Source: Archilochus colubris (lineage: Eukaryota > Chordata > Aves > Apodiformes > Trochilidae). From it: a DNA stretch of 64,000 bases. The translations under genes and the position numbers were made by a program. Under the pieces are notes generated by a model. The model was not told the origin of the DNA. It ran no database searches and saw only the letters and a list, made by a program, of their open reading frames with translations. Below, piece by piece: positions 1 through 12,167 of this stretch; position 1 is the first letter of the stretch, and each line of letters opens with the position of its first letter. The stretch spans positions 18,504,609-18,568,608 of the forward strand of contig CM041084.1 in NCBI GenBank assembly GCA_023079485.1, read 5' to 3'.

Positions 1-3000
1 GTCCTTGACACAATACTTAGAGACTCAAAAGCCTTATTTCAATATACAGAAAACGGTCAGATTTTTGACAGTCAGTGGCAAAAGCAACTAAGAATAGATT
101 ATAAGAATGCCAGCCAAGTTTCTCTTTGCTGTGAGACCAATGCACTGCAACTCTTACTCAGAACAAGCTAATCTTCCTTTGATATATAACACTAAAATAG
201 GCTTTTTCCATTATTCACAGCTTAGTATTGATGGTTACTGATGGCTAAGTGCTAAACACTTGAGCAGCACTTTCTAACTTCAAAAAGTGCAAGACTAACT
301 AAATCAAAGCTTTTATTGTCAATGCTTACCTTTTTATTCCTATAAAAATTGAAAGCATTAAAAGCTTTAAAATATGTATTATGCTACATATCATTAAGTG
401 CTCCGCTGCCCTCGTAGGGTAACTTAAAGATACCCATCAAATATATGTCAAGAAATAGGTGAATGGCAAGAAAAAGAAATAAATTTCATTTTACCAGCTC
501 AATAAGCTTAACACTGGAGACCACCTTTAACTGCATATGGCTTACCAGGACTCAGAACACTATGCCTGGTGAACTGCATATACGCACTTTATGAAAAATT
601 ATCAATATAACCTTCCAGAAACTGTTACAAAGTCAATATAAAGTACTAGCAATCTTGTATTAACCTAGAATCCAAAGCATAAGAAAGAGTATGCACCTTT
701 TGCTTCTACATCTCTTACAGTTTTAACTACAGAATTTAAGTGCAGGAAGACATTACTCAAGAAGAAACAAAAATCAAGCAATAACCTTAATGACCTGTTT
801 TCAATGGTCAGGTGTCATTTAGTTTTCAAATTAAGACAAACAACATTAAATAATTCTCATGAAAGAAGCATTCATGTTTCTTTGAAGTTCATCTTACTTT
901 TGACCCCAGTTATTCCAAAATTACTCTCCTCTATCTTATAATGTGGCAGAATACAAACATTGAGGAGTTAAACAACACTACAACACACTGAACTTGTAGA
1001 AAGATAAAAATCATAACCAGACAAAAAGTACTTTCTTAAAAACATATGGAATAATAAATCTATATGGAGTAAATAATAAATAATGAGAGTAACACCTCAA
1101 GTACATCATAGCAACTTTTCAATGAAACGAAGTCTTTTAGTCAATCCATGCACACTAAGGAAGACATCCAGACAAACAATGTGATTTTTCTTTAAAAAAA
1201 ACCCCACAGTTCTTGATTGAGCACAGTAAGAACTTAACTTACAATACAGATTACCAAAAATACCATTTTTTCCCAGTATTGCTCCTGAGACACCTATGAA
1301 AACCACAGTGAAGTAGTAACTCAATGAAAGAGGCAAATAAATATCAGAATTTCTTCAGATAAATGTTTGAGAATTTTACCACCTGTGGAAATTCAGTTTC
1401 GAAGTTTATAGAGACAACTAACACTGCTACTAATCACTATTTCCTGCACTGCTTTTGCAGGGGTCAGGTTTTGAGTTTTTCTTTCACAGTGAAAAGCTAA
1501 AGATACGAATTTGTACTTTGAGGGAAAAGGGACAAATACAGATAATGCAACCTTACAAAATTCTACAACTTCAAGATTAGTTTTTAGGTGCACTTTAGGC
1601 AGTGCACTTGCCATTTTGATTTTGCAATAATTAATTAATCCCAGGTGTCAAGCTGAACACTGTTGTGAGGTGTTTGTTTCACTAAGGTATGCTAAAAGTA
1701 TTACTTTTTCATAATATATGTGATGTGCTACTTTAAGGTTAGAAAAACATGAGGTAGTCAAGTCAGTAACTCTATGAAAAGCATAATAACTGAAATAGAA
1801 GTGCTCCCCTTTCCTCTTATTAGAATAAATGAATATGAGCTTATCTGCTTCTATAGGAGATCATTTTACTGTGCCATCTGCAGCAACCATTGTCAGTTCC
1901 AATAGATTACATGCAGCTGACTACCAGGCTGACACAGAAAACTGTACCAGTTAACACACAACATTAGCAGGCAACAAATCTACCAAGAAGATGCCACCTT
2001 TGCTCTAAATCTTTTGGACTTTAAAAATCCTCATTACTGAATATAGTCAGATAGAGTAGCTTTCTAATGATTTACAGTCACACTCCATCAGTCCTCCCAA
2101 AGAATTAAGACTTCCAATTCCAGCACAATTTGACATTGAGAGATGTTGAAAAAAGTAAGAATTGTACTCCTATAAAGTCATTAATAAATGCATGCCCAGA
2201 AACAGAAATACTATTTGCCTGCACCAACAAGACTTGCAGAACAAATCACCCATTTTTTGAACAGCAGGGAACCTACACAAAAACTCAGGTCTTGTGAAAG
2301 AGGAACCAGGATCTGCAACTCATAGATATTCAAGACCATCTACACAGTGAGCTGCACATGGTATATACTTAATGACCATTTTTTACAGGTGTTTTTATGG
2401 GCATTCTGACAGGACAGAATTCAAAAAGTCAACATGGATAAGCACCACCATTAGCATCCACACAATTCCGTTTTGAATAACATTTGTCTAGCATTACTTC
2501 AATAATTAAAACTGAAGTAATTTCAAAGTGGTTGCAAAAGACTTTTCTTCAAGTTACCTAATTCTCACAATTTTGCTTCATACATCAAGCACCGTTTAGA
2601 CTGTTAAAGAGTCACATATATTAAACTGATAAACAAAATCTTTAAAAAAAAAAAAAAAATGCAATGGATACTGCATTACCGACACAGATCTGGAGATTTT
2701 TCCCTATGAGGTTACTCAAAACCTCCAATGTTCAAATAACATAACCATGTTTATGAAACAAGATAAATCCCAGAGGAATACTGTAATTAGAATTGCCTTT
2801 GCAACACTCTGCTTTATACAGTACTAGAAACTGACTCTTAGGAATTAAACCAGAAATAATTTTTTTCTAAAAAGAGGATAAAAGGAAATAATTGCTTATG
2901 TAGCTGACTGGTAACCCAGAGAATTGTAGTCTGCTCTTATTTTTGCCTCAGAATGTTACATGATGTATGGCACATCTATTTCACCTTTCCATAGTTACTC

Positions 3001-5928
3001 AGATACTGAGGAATACAGAATGAACACTGATCTGAGTGCCTAGGACTTGTCCTGTAACAACCTACACACAGCATTAAAATACATTAACAAGCACCACACA
3101 CCTTTCTCCCATGTGAAATTCATAGCCCTGACATATTAATGTAGACTCCCCCACATCATACTGGGAAAGTTTGGGCACTTCTGAATGCAGCTCACAAACC
3201 AACACAGAGCTATGGAAAATTTCAGTGAGTAGAAATGCTTTAAATATTGCTTTCCCATGGGCCTAACAAGCAAACCCATAGCTAAAGTCAACACAGTGGG
3301 TGTCACACGCAGCCTCAAACTCTTCGTAGATTGTTCAAGTTTTTACCCTCTAACTGAGAGAACATCCAGCATTTCTATAAGAAAAGGACAAGCAGTAACA
3401 AGATGCTCAAAAATCAATTCAGTTTATCAAGTAGCTCAGTGTTCAGAACATTTGTCCTGGCTCCTCAAGGACAAACACCTGAGCCCTGGAAAAAGGGACA
3501 CTACCAGCCCTACCTGGAGGCACACAGCTTCACCTCCAGTAATTTCTAAATAATGTATCTGCCACAGAAACTAACAATACCTAGTGCAGCAGTAATCAGA
3601 ATGTAACTGAACTATTTCTTCTTTAAATTCAAAGTTCTCATTAAAATTAAATCATATCAAACATCTGTGTAGGGGTTTTTTTAATTATCATAGCCTTATT
3701 CAGTTTGCTATCATTTTGTAAGCAGAGTGCCCAGAAAAGACTGAATAGGTATTATGAAGAAAAACACGTTTTCAACTCAAAAATGACAACTCACATCAAC
3801 ATTTGCAAACCAAAACCTCTTTTTATTGCAGAATAATATTTTATATATAAACAGGTAGCTGCCAAGGTCTGTGTAATGGGAATTTTTGCAATCCTCAACT
3901 CATACAGCTTCTGCTTGACAAAAGAGAAAGCTCTAAGGATGCCTCAAGATCAGGTTATCCGAATTTCCAAATAACAAAGGTGAAAGATAAAGTAGAAACT
4001 AGAGTGCCCTTATTGAAGGGGAGATGGGACACTTCTGTTTGTGGGAAGATAGGCATATCTGTTGTAACAGGACAACACATCTACTGCAACAGGACAACAA
4101 TCTAGATTCCAAGTGGATTTACAAAAGAGGAAAATAAGGAAAGTCTCCCTAAAAACTGACCTTCCTCCTCCTCCAAGATACATTGTATACATGCAGAAGG
4201 TAATCAACTTTACCAAGAGAATGAGCCTCCCTACCACACAGTTGACTGAAAGAAAGGATCTTCAATGCACAAGTCACCCTTTAACTATAGGGCATGTAAG
4301 ATTAAAAACACCAAACAGAAAGTCTCTAGCCACAAGAAGTTAGGTGATTAACCACTACAGAACAGTGCAATTGTTTTCACCATTTGGCAATTTTAACTCG
4401 AATAGATTTTTTGTTATTATACAACATCTAAGCAAATTAAACTTGGTAGGAGAACATGGTGTGACATGCCATGAGAACCTAAGAATGTTAAGAAAAAGAC
4501 ATTTTAAAAATAAACCGTAAAACATCAGTTTTTTTCACTGCTTAATTGACTCAAATTGTCAATTTGAGTAAGAAACCATGCACGTATTTTGACAAATTTT
4601 ACCTGAAATATGATACTGGGGGAAAAAAAAAAACCAACACATGGCAAATACTGGTAAGGTTTCACACCCCAGGTAATTCTGCAGTCTGTAATTCAAGATT
4701 GGTTTTGGGGTTTTCCTATCAATGTGTTACCAAACAACAAAGAACTTCCAAAACGCCATACTTTTGTTACTTATTCATAATTTTAGATTTAGAGGTACAA
4801 CCACATCACAATGCACACTTTCTCCTGCATTACCAGAAAAAGATGGAACTATTCACCTACACCATTAACCACATCTGAAGAGCCTTTTTAGAAGATTATC
4901 CAAGAACAGTGGAGATCAACACCCATCCAAAGTGGAAGTGAGCTTAAAAAACAAAGCCTATATCAAGGAGTCTAAGGGTCTAAGGGTGACATTTGTTTAT
5001 CAGTTTCCCATCAGTAGAAATATAGTTCCTTCACGTAATACACAGCTGATCAATATACTCTTTGATTTCAACTTTTATGTGATGGTTTTGAATAACATAA
5101 AACTAAATCTACTCACACCTGTAGAAAAATCAGTTAAGTTACTTTTACAGGATGTGTGCAGGTAAACAATATTGCATATATTCTCAGAAGGCTGAAAAAG
5201 AGCAAAAGCAAACTTGCTTTGTTGTGCCACTCTCTGTTACCACCCTGTGTTGAATTTAAATGACAGATTTCCCATAGACAGCTCCTAATCTAGCAATAAC
5301 AAAAACAAAGCAATAAACATTATACATTTAAAAATAGTTTTTTAAAAATATGGAAAGTTGAATTCTTAAAAAATACACCAAAAATAGAAATCAGCAGGCA
5401 GTTATGTCCTCTGTACCCTTACAGGAAGATTCCCAGGTGAATGACAAGGTACTTTCCCATCACAGTGGACCTGACCATCAGTACCAGAAAAATGTGTTAA
5501 CAAGAGATGTCCGTTCTTTGATGAGGACAAAAAGATACAACAGTTTGAAACATAAGAAATCAGATGCATCTGCTTATCAGCACACTCAACTATAATGTCT
5601 GTCCCTGGTTTTCTTTCCCACCAAGTCACAAAGGCTACACAAAAAAATGTCTAATGGTAAACTAAAGCAAAGGAAGCTGCATGAAAACAGCCTTTCCAAT
5701 GGATATGTTTCAGAGTGTATCCCAAAACTGATGAAGAGCAGAAACATTCAAGTACAATTGCAGGTGAAGGTGTTTCCTCATTGGAAACAGTTTATCAGTT
5801 GTGCTATTTATTATTCAGTGCTTCAGGAACAAGATTTCCCTCCTGCTTTTCAGCAAAAATTCAATCTATCAGAAAATTCTACTATTAAGCAGATGTGCCA
5901 AATAATTAGCAACGACAAATCCACTTAC
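1..5928 (-). other. MLLT10 intron after coding exon 7 (partial)
   Basis: AT-rich sequence with no exon, CR1 copy or RNA gene that I can recognise. It has one 16-base poly-A run at 2644-2659. Several frames of 60-111 codons occur (for example 4546-4878 and 5647-5982) but none resembles a known protein. Confidence 0.7.
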
Positions 5929-6024
5929 TTTTTTCTCCTTCTCATGGTGTTTATCCTGAGAGTGAGAGGAAGAATCACTTAAACTTTGATCATATGACCT
6001 ATTAGATCCCCGTTTGCTCTTTTT
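5929..6024 (-). CDS. MLLT10: MLLT10 coding exon 7 (residues 205-236, basic Ser-rich linker)
   Basis: 96 bases, phase 0 at both ends, from TTTTTAG|AAAAAGAGC to GAAAAAA|GTAAGT. It encodes KKSKRGSNRSYDQSLSDSSS and then HSQDKHHEKEKK, the start of the Lys/His-rich region after the PZP module. It is the last coding exon in the window. The next exon, expected to continue with a lysine-rich KYKEKDKHKQ-type stretch, was sought left of 5929 and not found, so the following intron is at least 5.9 kb. Confidence 0.95.
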
Positions 6025-8094
6025 CTAAAAAGAGAAAACATATTTATGGATAGAGAAAAGGAACCACTTGAATAAATGAAAAGTATAAAGCATTCAAACT
6101 GATAAGATGCCTTACTGCTTGAAGAAAAATGACACTTCTGTTACTGAAAAACAAGTTACTGACACTAATAAAATGAACATGATTACCCAATGTATACCAA
6201 GAAAAAAAGCCTGTCCTTATATTGATTTTTACACCTTCCACAAATTAACAAGATATGTTTTCTACAAAGAAATGAGATATGTCACTTCATCATAGAAATC
6301 ATAGAAAGGGTGGGGTTTGAAGGGACCTTAATGACCATCTAGATCCAACCCTCCTCTACTTTTTGATGTTTAAAAGATGCTAGAAACAGTTTCAAGTTTT
6401 CATAATATAAAACAGAAAAGGTGCTGCCCAAGTGAATATCACATGAAGCAACAGTGCTAGAACGCATTGTGAGGTGGGTGGTTTATGGCTTAATAATTTA
6501 TTAATGTGACCTCTGCAATATTTTCATTAAAATGGTTTGAAAAATAGGATACAATAAGTTTATGGTCATTAATGCATTTACAAGGTGTATACATTTACAA
6601 GCTGCAGACATAATTGCCATATTTCTGTAACATTTAAGAGTCCTGTCTGGAACTGAAAATACTTTATGCCTGACCAGTGTTCAAAATACTCATTATTTTA
6701 TTATTACTGAAGGTAGCCTTATAAAGGCACATAAGGTCACTGCTTTGCCATCCAAAGTTTTAAGAGGTATGGTAGATAAATGCCACTCACCATCTTCTGT
6801 AGTAAATGCTAAACATCTGCATTTCCCAGTTTACTATCAAGAATCACAATCATACTAAGGAAATACTAAACTGTTACCTATCTTACCAGTCTTTACTGTT
6901 CTTGACCCTATAGTTTTGTAATGGAATGCTAATTAATTACATGCCAATATGAGGTTGTTTTTATCATTACACTTGTTTTTTAAATAAACATGAAAGTTCT
7001 CAATTATAACAGCAGCAAAGCACTCAAATTGTAGTTTAGCAGCTTGTCTTTACTGCTAAGTAATACATCATTTTTATTCTTTTTGTATAGTTGCTCAAGA
7101 TAATCTTTTTTTAAAATCTTAGCTTATTAAGGGCCTAGAAAGTCCTAAGTTAACTTGATTAGGAATCAAACTCATCTGTATTCACAAGAGCACTGAGCTA
7201 ACCTTACCAAGCTTGTCTTCTAGAAAGTCAAAACGGTCCATGGGCCCTTTGTTTTTATCTCACTGCAACCTATTCAAAAGGCACCCAAGAAGTCACCTTT
7301 TTTAACAGTGAAAACAAGTAAGCAGCAACTTTAACTATACTTACAGCACTATCTGAACTTAACTCTGTATCTTTTAATTTTCATAATGGAATATTGATAA
7401 ATAACAGTTTTTAACCATCAGTAAGTCCATCAAGTCCATGCATTCACACACGTACAAAGAAACAGCTCTCTGGAATGGTCAAACTAATAAGAAGTGATAT
7501 TGAAGACCCCAGAGGTATGATCCAAAACCTACTTAAGTAACAGAGAAATTTTGAATTTTTGAGTTTGTTTTTTTAAAAATCAAACCTCAGGTCACTTCCT
7601 TGAGGAAGTTTCAGAGAACTTACAGGAAGGGAATACACACTGTGAGACATTGCTCTCTACACAGTGAGAGATAGAACAAAAGAAAAAAACCAAACCATGT
7701 TTTTTCTTAAAGAGCAACAGAAGCAGAAAGAAATGGAAGTCCTGATTCTCCTAAATACAGGATAAAAAGTAATACTTTCTAAATTTTTATTCAAAAAAGG
7801 ACTTAAGTCCTAGAATCCAAACAACCTAACTGCAAAATAAAACACCATAGAAACTTAATGAAAAAAAAAATTTGTTTCTTTCAGAGGGGTAAAATCCACA
7901 CAACTAGAATGCAACCACTTACAAAAACATTTTCAGCTAGTACTTTTGTAACTGTCAGTAAAACATTATTTTAATGAACTTCATACAACCTACTTCCCGA
8001 GCTACATTAAAATATCATTTTCTAGTGTTAACAGCAAATCAGAGTGAAAAAATAGGTCAGTGACACTTATTTATAGAATTTAATAAATACATAC
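6025..8094 (-). other. MLLT10 intron between coding exons 6 and 7
   Basis: 2,070 bases, AT-rich. The only recognised element is a short CR1 3' end at 6288-6358. Confidence 0.85.
6288..6358 (-). mobile_element. CR1 LINE 3'-end fragment
   Basis: The text reads TCATAGAAATCATAGAAAGG and continues with a TTGAAGGGACC-type segment and AGATCCAACCC, the reverse complement of the conserved CR1 3' terminus with its short end repeats. About 70 bases, so heavily 5'-truncated. Confidence 0.85.
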
Positions 8095-8188
8095 CAGTTT
8101 ACTGAAATGGTATTTACAGTAGCCACAGTATTGGACGTTATCTGCACCATTACCTTCTTCTTCACAAAGAAGTCCTGCAAACTGTGCA
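8095..8188 (-). CDS. MLLT10: MLLT10 coding exon 6 (residues 173-204, end of the PZP module)
   Basis: 94 bases from TTTTCAG|TGCACAG to AAACTG|GTATGT. It completes Cys173 and encodes AQFAGLLCEEEGNGADNVQY, then CGYCKYHFSKL. Cys181, Cys194, Cys197 and His200 close the extended PHD finger. The GNGADNVQ stretch is an AF10-type feature; the AF17 paralogue differs here, which supports MLLT10. It ends in phase 0. Confidence 0.96.
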
Positions 8189-10367
8189 CTGAAAATAAAC
8201 CAGACAACATTCAAGAAAAGCAATTTTATATAAATAGTATCACAATATTTCAGCTGATAACGAACAGATACTTACATCTGCATTTAATAGACAAGTCTTC
8301 CACACAAGTGATTTCTGACAATGTGAACACATAACCAACCTTGGCAGGCCAGCAAAACATGCATATGGTTTATACTCCTTTAAGACACTCACAGAAGCCT
8401 AGAGGTTGAAAATCTATATTCATTGTGGTTTAAAAAACACATTTTTTGGTTTAAAAGACTAAAACAGATCTATTTCTTTTAATAGAATAGCTTGGGCTAA
8501 CTACCATCTTATTCTATGACTTTTTTTTTTAAAACAAATTTACTTTCCACTGTTTGGGATATTGATTTTTCCTTTATCAAAACCAACTTAGACATCAAAA
8601 AAACAAGCATTCAGTTCCCTATTCCTTATAATTTTCTTCAGCATAGAAATGCCATGTTACAGTCAAAGTGATTCATGGGAATATTTAAATGAAAGAATCA
8701 CATGTGAGGCAGCTTATTTTAATTTATTTTTTAAACCAATTTCCCCTCATTTATACATTGGGTTCTTGGCCAATCCAGAAATATTGCTTCCTAAGTACAT
8801 GCATACCTACAGCAGATGACAACTACAGAAAACAGTTAACAGGATCTCTTTAAGTGAAGATTTATACTTCTAGGCTTGCCATAGCAAGACAGATGGACAC
8901 AAACTTACTTTTCCTTAGACACTAGTTCTGTTAATCCAAAACTGATATACCACACCCTGGATCTCTACTTTCTGTAGGTTTTACATTTTTCTTACATTTT
9001 TTAAATATTACTCAAAACTCTCAATATCCTCAGACACAGTACTCTCTGGATGGATATTTTTTTGAAGTACATACCTGGTTTTATTAGAATCAAAAATTCT
9101 AAAAATTGGCAAGAGAAATATATTTGTGTTTAATCTAGTTCTCATGTTCTTTATGGTATTCACTGAAAAAGGGCTTTGGAAGAAATCTAAAAAGATGATA
9201 AGGACTCTTTTATGCATCCAAATGTTTCAAAGGAAAATCTTTTTCAACCCAAACACTTGGATTTTTACATGTTTTCACATCTGTAAATAACCTCTTTAAA
9301 TGGCATGTACACCTTGAGGAACACAATCCATTTTCACCATAAAAAGAAACTTGACATTGATCACATCCAATGAAAAATTAGATCTTTATGAGAGTAGTGT
9401 TACCAAGAAATCAGCACGTAAAAAATTATATCCTTTAAGATCTGCATGAGACATTCAAAGTATCACTTGATTACAGCGAAGAAAATACATTCAAGTAATT
9501 TAAGTAGGTACATGCAATTATCATTTCCATGACTGAGCTGGTCATAAGAAGCATACTGGGGTATATGTAAAACAGACAGGTAAATCCACAGATTACATAG
9601 CTAGACAGTCTGTGTAAATTTGCTCTTGCAAAACAGTCACAACTACATTTTGAAAAAAAAGAACAACAGAAAAGAAAATAAAAGGGAAAAAGAAATCCCT
9701 GTAAATCTGTGAGTAGAGTTCATTTTGCCTTTTTTAACCTGTTGATGTGTAGTTTAATCCAATTATCCAGATTCCTCTAGAAGTCCATAAAGCAAGACAA
9801 GAAAACCTAAGAATCTTAAAGTAGAATCAATCAGATGGTGGACAAAGCTGTTTTTCTCCCAACAGCTATCCATGAAACCTTAATAAATAGTTCAGGACAG
9901 ATGTGTACAGATTTAGATAAACAACTGTGAAGCGAATTAACCCCAAGATATTTGGAAATCTGAGAATTTCTATGCATAGCTTGATAACTTTCTTCATTGA
10001 TTTACCAAAAGCAAACGTCCAATCAGTTAGCAGGTAAACAATGCTTTCCCCTTCCGATATCCTATAAAGTATTTTCTAGAAAAGTAACGTAAGACAAAAG
10101 AAAGCCACTAAACCTTCTTTGCAGGAGCACACGAAGTTTAATACAACCCAAGGGAGTATTATCAGACAGCTTTTGCAGCTCACAGCAATGTCTGTGTTGC
10201 CACTGCTACATTGTTAGTGAGCTCTATTATAATACAGTTAGATATCTCTCCACAAGCCATTATATTTCTTTACTTATAAACATGCTTAATAAACAGTTTA
10301 TTTGTTGCATTGTGTGCATTGATTCTCTCTGGAATATCAGAGATGATAAGTAATAAAATATACTTAC
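8189..10367 (-). other. MLLT10 intron between coding exons 5 and 6
   Basis: 2,179 bases of AT-rich sequence. Nothing beyond short A and T runs was recognised. Confidence 0.85.
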
Positions 10368-10471
10368 CACGTTACATGAAAAGCTTGTCGACATCCGTGT
10401 TTATTACATGTCATACAAGCACCAGTGGCTGCTTTGCTCTCTCTGCCTTGTTCATCACAAATATAGCATGT
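10368..10471 (-). CDS. MLLT10: MLLT10 coding exon 5 (residues 139-173, extended PHD finger)
   Basis: 104 bases from TTGATAG|ACATGC to AACGTG|GTAAGT. It encodes TCYICDEQGRESKAATGACM, then TCNKHGCRQAFHVT and two bases of Cys173. Cys140, Cys143, Cys157, Cys160, Cys165, His170 and Cys173 are the expected ligand-type residues of the extended PHD finger. The acceptor has only a short pyrimidine run (CTTTGATAG). The sequence is essentially identical to the AF10 family in this region. Confidence 0.96.
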
Positions 10472-12144
10472 CTATCAAAGAAAACATACTCAACGTGATA
10501 AGAAGCACACAAATAAATTGTGTTACAGAAGATTCTATGGTGAGAATTTTGCAGCTAGGCTTATATAAGAACTTCTTTATGAAGAGGTCTAATTACACTT
10601 GTTTGCAAAAGTAGATCACCTGGTAGACACTTGTAATCTGTGTAATGCTTCACTAGTTCTAAAGAAGTACAAAACCTAATTTGCTTGAATTCTCTACCAC
10701 TATTCAGCTAGCCAAATGGTCAAACAGCCAAAGGTTGATAGCATTGGGCTTCCAAAATTTTCCTTGCTTTCAAGTTTGTGTTTTTGTCTTTTCAGGTTGC
10801 AATCATTTCCACAGTCATTTAACATTACCTCGATGTTGGTGGCATTCAAAAACATTAAATTAGACTGAGTGCCTAATGATGGAACGTTCCATACAGGATA
10901 ACTGTATATGTCTACAGAGTTACATAAACACGACAAACTTAAAATTGCTTATACATTTGGCGTAGAGAATTTTCAGAAGTCTCATAGCATGTTTCAATAT
11001 TCACATGATGCTCAGTTACCTTCAATTAAACCTGGTGTTTAACAGTATTCTGTTAATTCAGATTTCAGCACAAGTTGGATAGCCCCACAAACATCTTAGA
11101 AAACAATCAAGCAAAAACCTTCTGTAAACAAAGCTTAAATTAGTATTCCATACCCATTTAAAGCTCATAAGCTAAAATGAAAACAACTGGTGTAGTGTTT
11201 GAAAAAAATTTCCATAGCTTTTCTGGCAATTTATTTGTTTCACCAGGATACTATGCCCCCAATTTGTAGTATTTTCAAAAACATTCTCAATAAAATGGAA
11301 GAAGAGGAAATTAAGACAATCAAAAATCTCACTATTCAATACTTTGGAAAAAACAAACGCACAACCAAAAAAACCTATATTTGGCAAATATACATGGATA
11401 CGTGCTCTATGGAAGCCCACGATTATACTACAGTTCACTACAACCTCTCACCATTTCAGGGAGAAAGAGACAAAACTAAATCTCTTTCCATTTTTTACTA
11501 TCCTAATTACTGAAGTGTCTCTTACAGAGATTCTATCATAATTATTACATTTATGTATGAAATTTAACAGTTTAAGAAGATCAGCTTAATGAAAGTACCC
11601 TCCAGCATTAAGGCAGTCACATGAGATAAACCTATTGTTACCCTTACAGAAATCCCATTACAAGATCTCAGGTGAGTAATTGGAAACTTTCCCACTACTC
11701 TCCTACTTTTCCCCCCCAAAAAAACAACCAAACAAACCACCCCACAACAAATAAACTAACTACATTTACACTTTAACTGATTCACTGATTGCATCACCAA
11801 CCTCCCTTCAGTGAGACAGAGAATTAGTATAATAATAATCTAAAATAACAGACTAGGGGCAGTAGAAAATGCAGTTTAAGAAAAATGGACCAAGATACAA
11901 CTGACACAAATAAAATTTCTATAATGCAAAAACAGTATTGCTTAGAAAGATACAGAAATTACTGAAATTCTGAAGCGTTTTTAACAGAGGTATTTAGAAC
12001 AACATTTAACATGAGATGTCAGCTAACTCAAGCACTTTTTGTTAAAACTTAAGACTCTAAGGAATGTAAGTCATTTTTACATGGTTTCTACAGAACTTAT
12101 AAAAGTATTAAACCCAGTAGCTAATACATCCTAAAATCATACCC

Positions 12145-12167
12145 TATATATATATATATATATATAT
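12145..12167. repeat. (TA)n microsatellite
   Basis: Uninterrupted TA dinucleotides over about 23 bases. Confidence 0.95.

Noticed and set aside
1..5928. MLLT10 coding exon 8 (lysine-rich continuation)
   Set aside because: The minus strand was searched for a KYKEKDKHKQ-like peptide beside an AG acceptor and none was found; the exon should lie left of the window.
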